DNA from: Peteryoungia wuzhouensis
GTDB taxonomy: Bacteria > Pseudomonadota > Alphaproteobacteria > Rhizobiales > Rhizobiaceae
NCBI RefSeq assembly: GCF_003205195.1
Contig: NZ_QJRY01000001.1
Location: forward strand, 186,001-250,000
Reading direction: 5' to 3'
DNA length: 64,000 bases
Of the stretch, positions 60,864 through 64,000 are shown one piece after another. The notes under the pieces were generated by a model. The model ran no database searches. It was not told the DNA's origin and was given only the letters and a program-made list of their open reading frames with translations. The translations under genes were made by a program, and so were the position numbers. Numbering within the stretch: position 1 is the stretch's first letter; every line of letters starts with the position of its first letter.

Positions 60864-63197
60864 ATGACGCGCGTGAAACCCTTCCGGTACAAAGAGCAGA
60901 TGGCCGTGATCCTGGTCTCGTTGCCGCTGTGGACGATGGGTTCGGGCGCGTGGGCGGACGATGTTTTCACGCAGCGCTGGGATCCCTGGATCGAGGTGGG
61001 CGGTCATGTCGGCACCGGGCGTTCGATCGGCAATGCCGATCTGTTCATGCCGCTTGCCCAGGACAGCGATAGCCTGCTGTTTGCCGATATCCGGGGCATG
61101 TTCGACAATCAGGACGCATCGGAAGGGAACTTTGGCCTCGGCCTGCGCCAGATGCTGGCTTCCGGCTGGAACATCGGTGCCTACGGCTATTTCGACCTTC
61201 GCCGCTCCGCCTATGGCAACATGTTCAAACAGGTGACGCTCGGGGCCGAAGCGCTGAGCGAACACTTCGATCTGCGCGGCAACGTGTATCTCCCGGTTGG
61301 CCCGAGCGACGTCTACATGGAGGGGGGCAGCTCGTCTTCCGTGGGCTCCTGGACGAGCGATGCGATTGCCACCGGTGGATCTCTGGCGATCCGGCATCAG
61401 GCGGTGCGGACAACAACCACCCGCTATGAGGTCGAAAAAGCGCTGGCCGGTGTCGATGCCGAGGTGGGTGTGCGCCTTCCGGTCTTCGAGCCGGGCTCCG
61501 GCTTCGACCTCAGAGCCTTTCTGGGTGGATACTATTTCGACGGCTCGGATGTCGACCCCGTTGCCGGCCCCCGGGCGCGGCTGGAACTGGTGGCGGACAA
61601 TCTGGCCGGGCTGCCGGGCGTGAAGCTGACGGGCGGCGTGGTCTATCAGCATGACGACGTGCGTGGCGACCAGTGGATTGCCCAGGCCAGACTGCGCGTG
61701 CCGCTGCAGCCGCCGTCCCTGCCAAGAGATCCGTCCGATGTCATGGAACGGCGGATGACGGATGCCATCGTTCGGGATGTCGACATCGTCTCCAACACCG
61801 CCAACGCTTTCACCGCGACGAACGAAACGCTGACCACGACGGAGGCGGCTGTCAGCGACTGGAACGGTTCGGCCGTCGGATCTTTCATCCTGATTGACGG
61901 GGCGAACCAGAACGGGGCCGATCTGCAGGCCGCCCTCAATGCTGCAGGTGCCGGCAGCATCGTGCTCGTCAACGGAACGGTTTCGACGGCGGCGGGCATC
62001 ACCCTCAATGCCGGGCAAACGGTGCTCGGCGGGGGAACGGTCCTGCGCCTCAAGGGGGCGACGAGCGGCACTGCGGTCGACTGGACCGCAGGCGGCGGTT
62101 CGGGCAGCATCAGCGGCTCTGCCGGAACGCTCGTTCAGCTGGGGCAAGACAGCTTTCTGGGCGGCATCGCCGTCGAAAACCTGTCGACTTCCGGCGGATC
62201 GGTTGCGGTGAATGCGGCAAACGGGGCTGTGCTGCGCAACGTCGACGTGACCTCGGCAAAGGGCGGCATCCGGGCCTCCGGCGTCTCCGGATTTACCGTC
62301 GATGGCGGTTCGATCTCGGCCAGTGGCGGCAACGCGATGGAGCTCGTCTCCAGCACCGGCCTTGATATCCAGAACATGGCGATCGCCCAGAACGGAGACA
62401 GGTCGCTCGGCATTCGTGCAGACAATGCAACCGGCCTGCTCAAGGGCAACCGGGTGACCACAAACGGCAATGGCAATAGCAGCTATGTCGACACGGATGC
62501 GCAGGCCCAATCGACGCACGCCTTTTCGATCAACAATAGCGGCGGTCTCGTCGTGACCGACAATACGATCACGACCAATGGCACCCAGGCGAACGGCTTC
62601 TACATCAACAACAGCGGCGGGATCGCGATCTCAGGCAATAGGGTGACAACCAATGGCTACATGTCCCGCGGCATCAACCTGATCACCAGCGATGGCGCGG
62701 TGATTTCCGACAATGTGATCAGGACCAATACGACCAACGACAGCAACTGGCATTCCGGTACGATCGCCTACGGGATTGTGGTGGATCACAGCAGCAATCT
62801 CAGCATCACCGGCAATGACATCGAGACGCAGATGCGGGGTGGTGCTGGGATCAATCTGCGCTATGGCGCGAACAATACGATCAGCGACAACGTCATTGCG
62901 ACGAAAGGATCGAACGCCAGTGCCATCAGCACGGTTCGCTCGACCGGTGCCACGGTCCGCGGCAATACACTCACGACGGCGCAGAGTGTCGACGGCTCCG
63001 CCGGCATCTCCTTCGGCATCTATTCGCATAATGGTCTTGTGGAGAACAACACGGTCACCTCGCCGGGAAGTGCCGGCGTGACGATCTACACCGCTGACGG
63101 TCTGACGGTGAGGAACAATCGATTGGTCGGCAAGGGTGATGCGGGCGTCTATGTCCGGGATTCGTACAACACGACGGTTTCGGGCAACACGCCGTAA
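60864..63197 (+). CDS. Inverse-autotransporter protein with beta-helix passenger
   Basis: 777 residues. A signal peptide (ending GSGAWA) is followed by an N-terminal outer-membrane beta-barrel (about residues 38-300) with the inverse-autotransporter (IAT, intimin/invasin-like) pattern: DLFMPLAQDSDSLLFADIRG, then NFGLGLRQML and NIGAYGYFDLR. The C-terminal passenger (about 334-777) holds many NG/NN repeats (ISGNRVTTNGYMS, IRTNTTND) that suggest a right-handed beta-helix on the cell surface. No Ig-like or lectin domains. Codon use matches neighbours. Likely adhesin. Confidence 0.82.
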   Translation: MTRVKPFRYKEQMAVILVSLPLWTMGSGAWADDVFTQRWDPWIEVGGHVGTGRSIGNADLFMPLAQDSDSLLFADIRGMFDNQDASEGNFGLGLRQMLASGWNIGAYGYFDLRRSAYGNMFKQVTLGAEALSEHFDLRGNVYLPVGPSDVYMEGGSSSSVGSWTSDAIATGGSLAIRHQAVRTTTTRYEVEKALAGVDAEVGVRLPVFEPGSGFDLRAFLGGYYFDGSDVDPVAGPRARLELVADNLAGLPGVKLTGGVVYQHDDVRGDQWIAQARLRVPLQPPSLPRDPSDVMERRMTDAIVRDVDIVSNTANAFTATNETLTTTEAAVSDWNGSAVGSFILIDGANQNGADLQAALNAAGAGSIVLVNGTVSTAAGITLNAGQTVLGGGTVLRLKGATSGTAVDWTAGGGSGSISGSAGTLVQLGQDSFLGGIAVENLSTSGGSVAVNAANGAVLRNVDVTSAKGGIRASGVSGFTVDGGSISASGGNAMELVSSTGLDIQNMAIAQNGDRSLGIRADNATGLLKGNRVTTNGNGNSSYVDTDAQAQSTHAFSINNSGGLVVTDNTITTNGTQANGFYINNSGGIAISGNRVTTNGYMSRGINLITSDGAVISDNVIRTNTTNDSNWHSGTIAYGIVVDHSSNLSITGNDIETQMRGGAGINLRYGANNTISDNVIATKGSNASAISTVRSTGATVRGNTLTTAQSVDGSAGISFGIYSHNGLVENNTVTSPGSAGVTIYTADGLTVRNNRLVGKGDAGVYVRDSYNTTVSGNTP

Positions 63198-63264
63198 GCG
63201 AGACAGGTGTTGACCGGTCGCTCCGGGAAGACGACACTTCCTTCCACAACGGGAGGAGAAGACC

Positions 63265-63570
63265 ATGGAAGACCCCATCCGCTGGCGAAACATGGTGAGC
63301 GCGCCGAGAGACGGGAGCCGCATTCTGGTGACCATCCGCGCCACCGAACAGGGGCCGGGTGCCGTCGATCTCGTCTATTGGTCGAACGGCGACCGGTTCG
63401 GCGCCGACGGCTGGCGCTCCTCGGATTCGACGCCGGGTGTGATCATCGCCTATGCCGAACCGGAGCTGAAATGCTGGATGCCACTGCCGGGGGTGGATCC
63501 GGATGCCATGATCCGGCCGCCCGCCTGGGAGGGCGAGGACGAGGCGGAACTCGACGGATCGGGGATCTGA
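63265..63570 (+). CDS. Hypothetical protein
   Basis: 101 residues starting MEDPIRWRNMVSAPRDGSRI after GGGAGGAG. The pattern RWRNMVSAPRDGSRILVTI and VDLVYWSNGD is seen in small phage- or rhizobium-associated proteins of unknown function (DUF551-like). Acidic C-terminus. No clear partner. Confidence 0.65.
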   Translation: MEDPIRWRNMVSAPRDGSRILVTIRATEQGPGAVDLVYWSNGDRFGADGWRSSDSTPGVIIAYAEPELKCWMPLPGVDPDAMIRPPAWEGEDEAELDGSGI

Positions 63571-63713
63571 GTTTCCCACGCATCGCAGGCGGCATTGCGG
63601 ACAAGGGCAAACGACCTTCTCCGGGATGCTCCGGACCTGCCGGACCATCCCGCAAGCAGGCGCGGTTCGGTCGATCTGCCCTCTTCCCATTTCCCACTTT
63701 TCTGGAGACCGCA

Positions 63714-64000
63714 TGTTCACGCACATCATGATCGGCAGCAATGACCTGGCACGGTCGAAACGCTTTTACGACGCCACCTTCATTGCCCTGGGCGGTCAGC
63801 CCGGCGAGACGGATGCACGCGGCCGGCTGATCTATCTCCACAATGGCGGTCGCCTGATGATCACGGCACCGATCGACGGGAAACCGGCGAGCGCTGCCAA
63901 TGGCGGCACGATCGGCATTCTAGCCGCTAATGCAGATGAGGTTCGCGCATGGCACGACGCCGGGACAGCGAATGGCGGCATGTCCATCGAGACCCCGCCA
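63714..64000 (+). CDS. VOC family protein, cut by window end
   Basis: At least 95 residues: MFTHIMIGSNDLARSKRFYD, then GGRLMITAPIDGKPASAANG. Vicinal-oxygen-chelate (glyoxalase-like) fold; substrate unknown. The 3' end lies outside the window. Located after the small gene at 63265 with 143 bases between. Confidence 0.85.

Noticed and set aside
1..64000. tRNA or rRNA genes and transposases
   Set aside because: No cloverleaf-like segments, rRNA similarity or transposase proteins were recognised by eye; a computed scan would be decisive.

Overview
This 64 kb window is GC-rich chromosomal DNA from an alphaproteobacterium, most likely a member of the Rhizobiaceae (Rhizobium, Agrobacterium or Ciceribacter type). 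The evidence is the xylFHG transporter with a divergent ROK repressor, a rhizobial-type (ReAV/AnsA-like) asparaginase, DUF982, TIGR03808 and host-attachment family proteins, CTTGTC-N17-CTATAT promoter spacing, and characteristic short palindromic intergenic repeats. I cannot fix the genus from sequence alone. I see no rRNA, tRNA, CRISPR array, prophage or insertion sequence.

Layout. 0.4-4.2 kb: a chemoreceptor, a MazE/PemK-type toxin-antitoxin pair and two orphan hypothetical genes lying between imperfect copies of a terminator-like sequence. 4.2-9.1 kb: xylose-type ABC transporter (xylF, xylH, xylG) and its divergent ROK regulator, with a perfect operator palindrome between them. 9.1-14.2 kb: haloacid dehalogenase and trans-aconitate methyltransferase (overlapping), CorA, and an ArsR regulator fused by overlap to an MFS exporter gene behind a 30-bp near-perfect palindrome. 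14.5-16.9 kb: a second chemoreceptor. 17-23 kb: small, mostly lineage-specific genes, a frameshifted VasI-like gene, tandem palindromic repeats and a Gly/Pro/Asp/Asn decapeptide-repeat secreted protein under a low-GC promoter region. 23-31 kb: HerA-like ATPase, degenerate EAL protein, YnfA, BrnTA, GNAT, LysE, WYL regulator and fatty acid desaturase. 31-32.3 kb: cspA, rpsU and a basic small protein. 32.5-38.3 kb: a stress/detoxification stretch with DUF899-DUF1579-VOC genes and a divergent MarR, a MarR-GNAT fusion, a PPOX flavoprotein, and ohr/ohrR. 38.4-45 kb: class A beta-lactamase, DUF2254 and host-attachment proteins, Lrp regulator with divergent DMT exporter, and two L,D-transpeptidases. 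45-50 kb: third chemoreceptor and a DHA2 MFS exporter with divergent MarR. 50-64 kb: TAT-exported beta-helix protein, GAF-GGDEF-EAL enzyme, GST, HigBA-type pair, a decayed DUF4160 gene next to DUF2442, DeoR regulator, asparaginase, an apparent 24-codon microgene with an extreme Shine-Dalgarno sequence, an inverse-autotransporter protein, and a VOC gene cut by the window end.

The common theme is environmental sensing (three chemoreceptors, two c-di-GMP-type proteins), small-molecule export and detoxification, each usually controlled by a local one-component regulator with a visible palindromic operator. The strongest candidates for something undescribed are the microgene at 59966-60040 (minus strand), the inverse-autotransporter beta-helix protein at 60864-63197, and the small intergenic palindromic elements.
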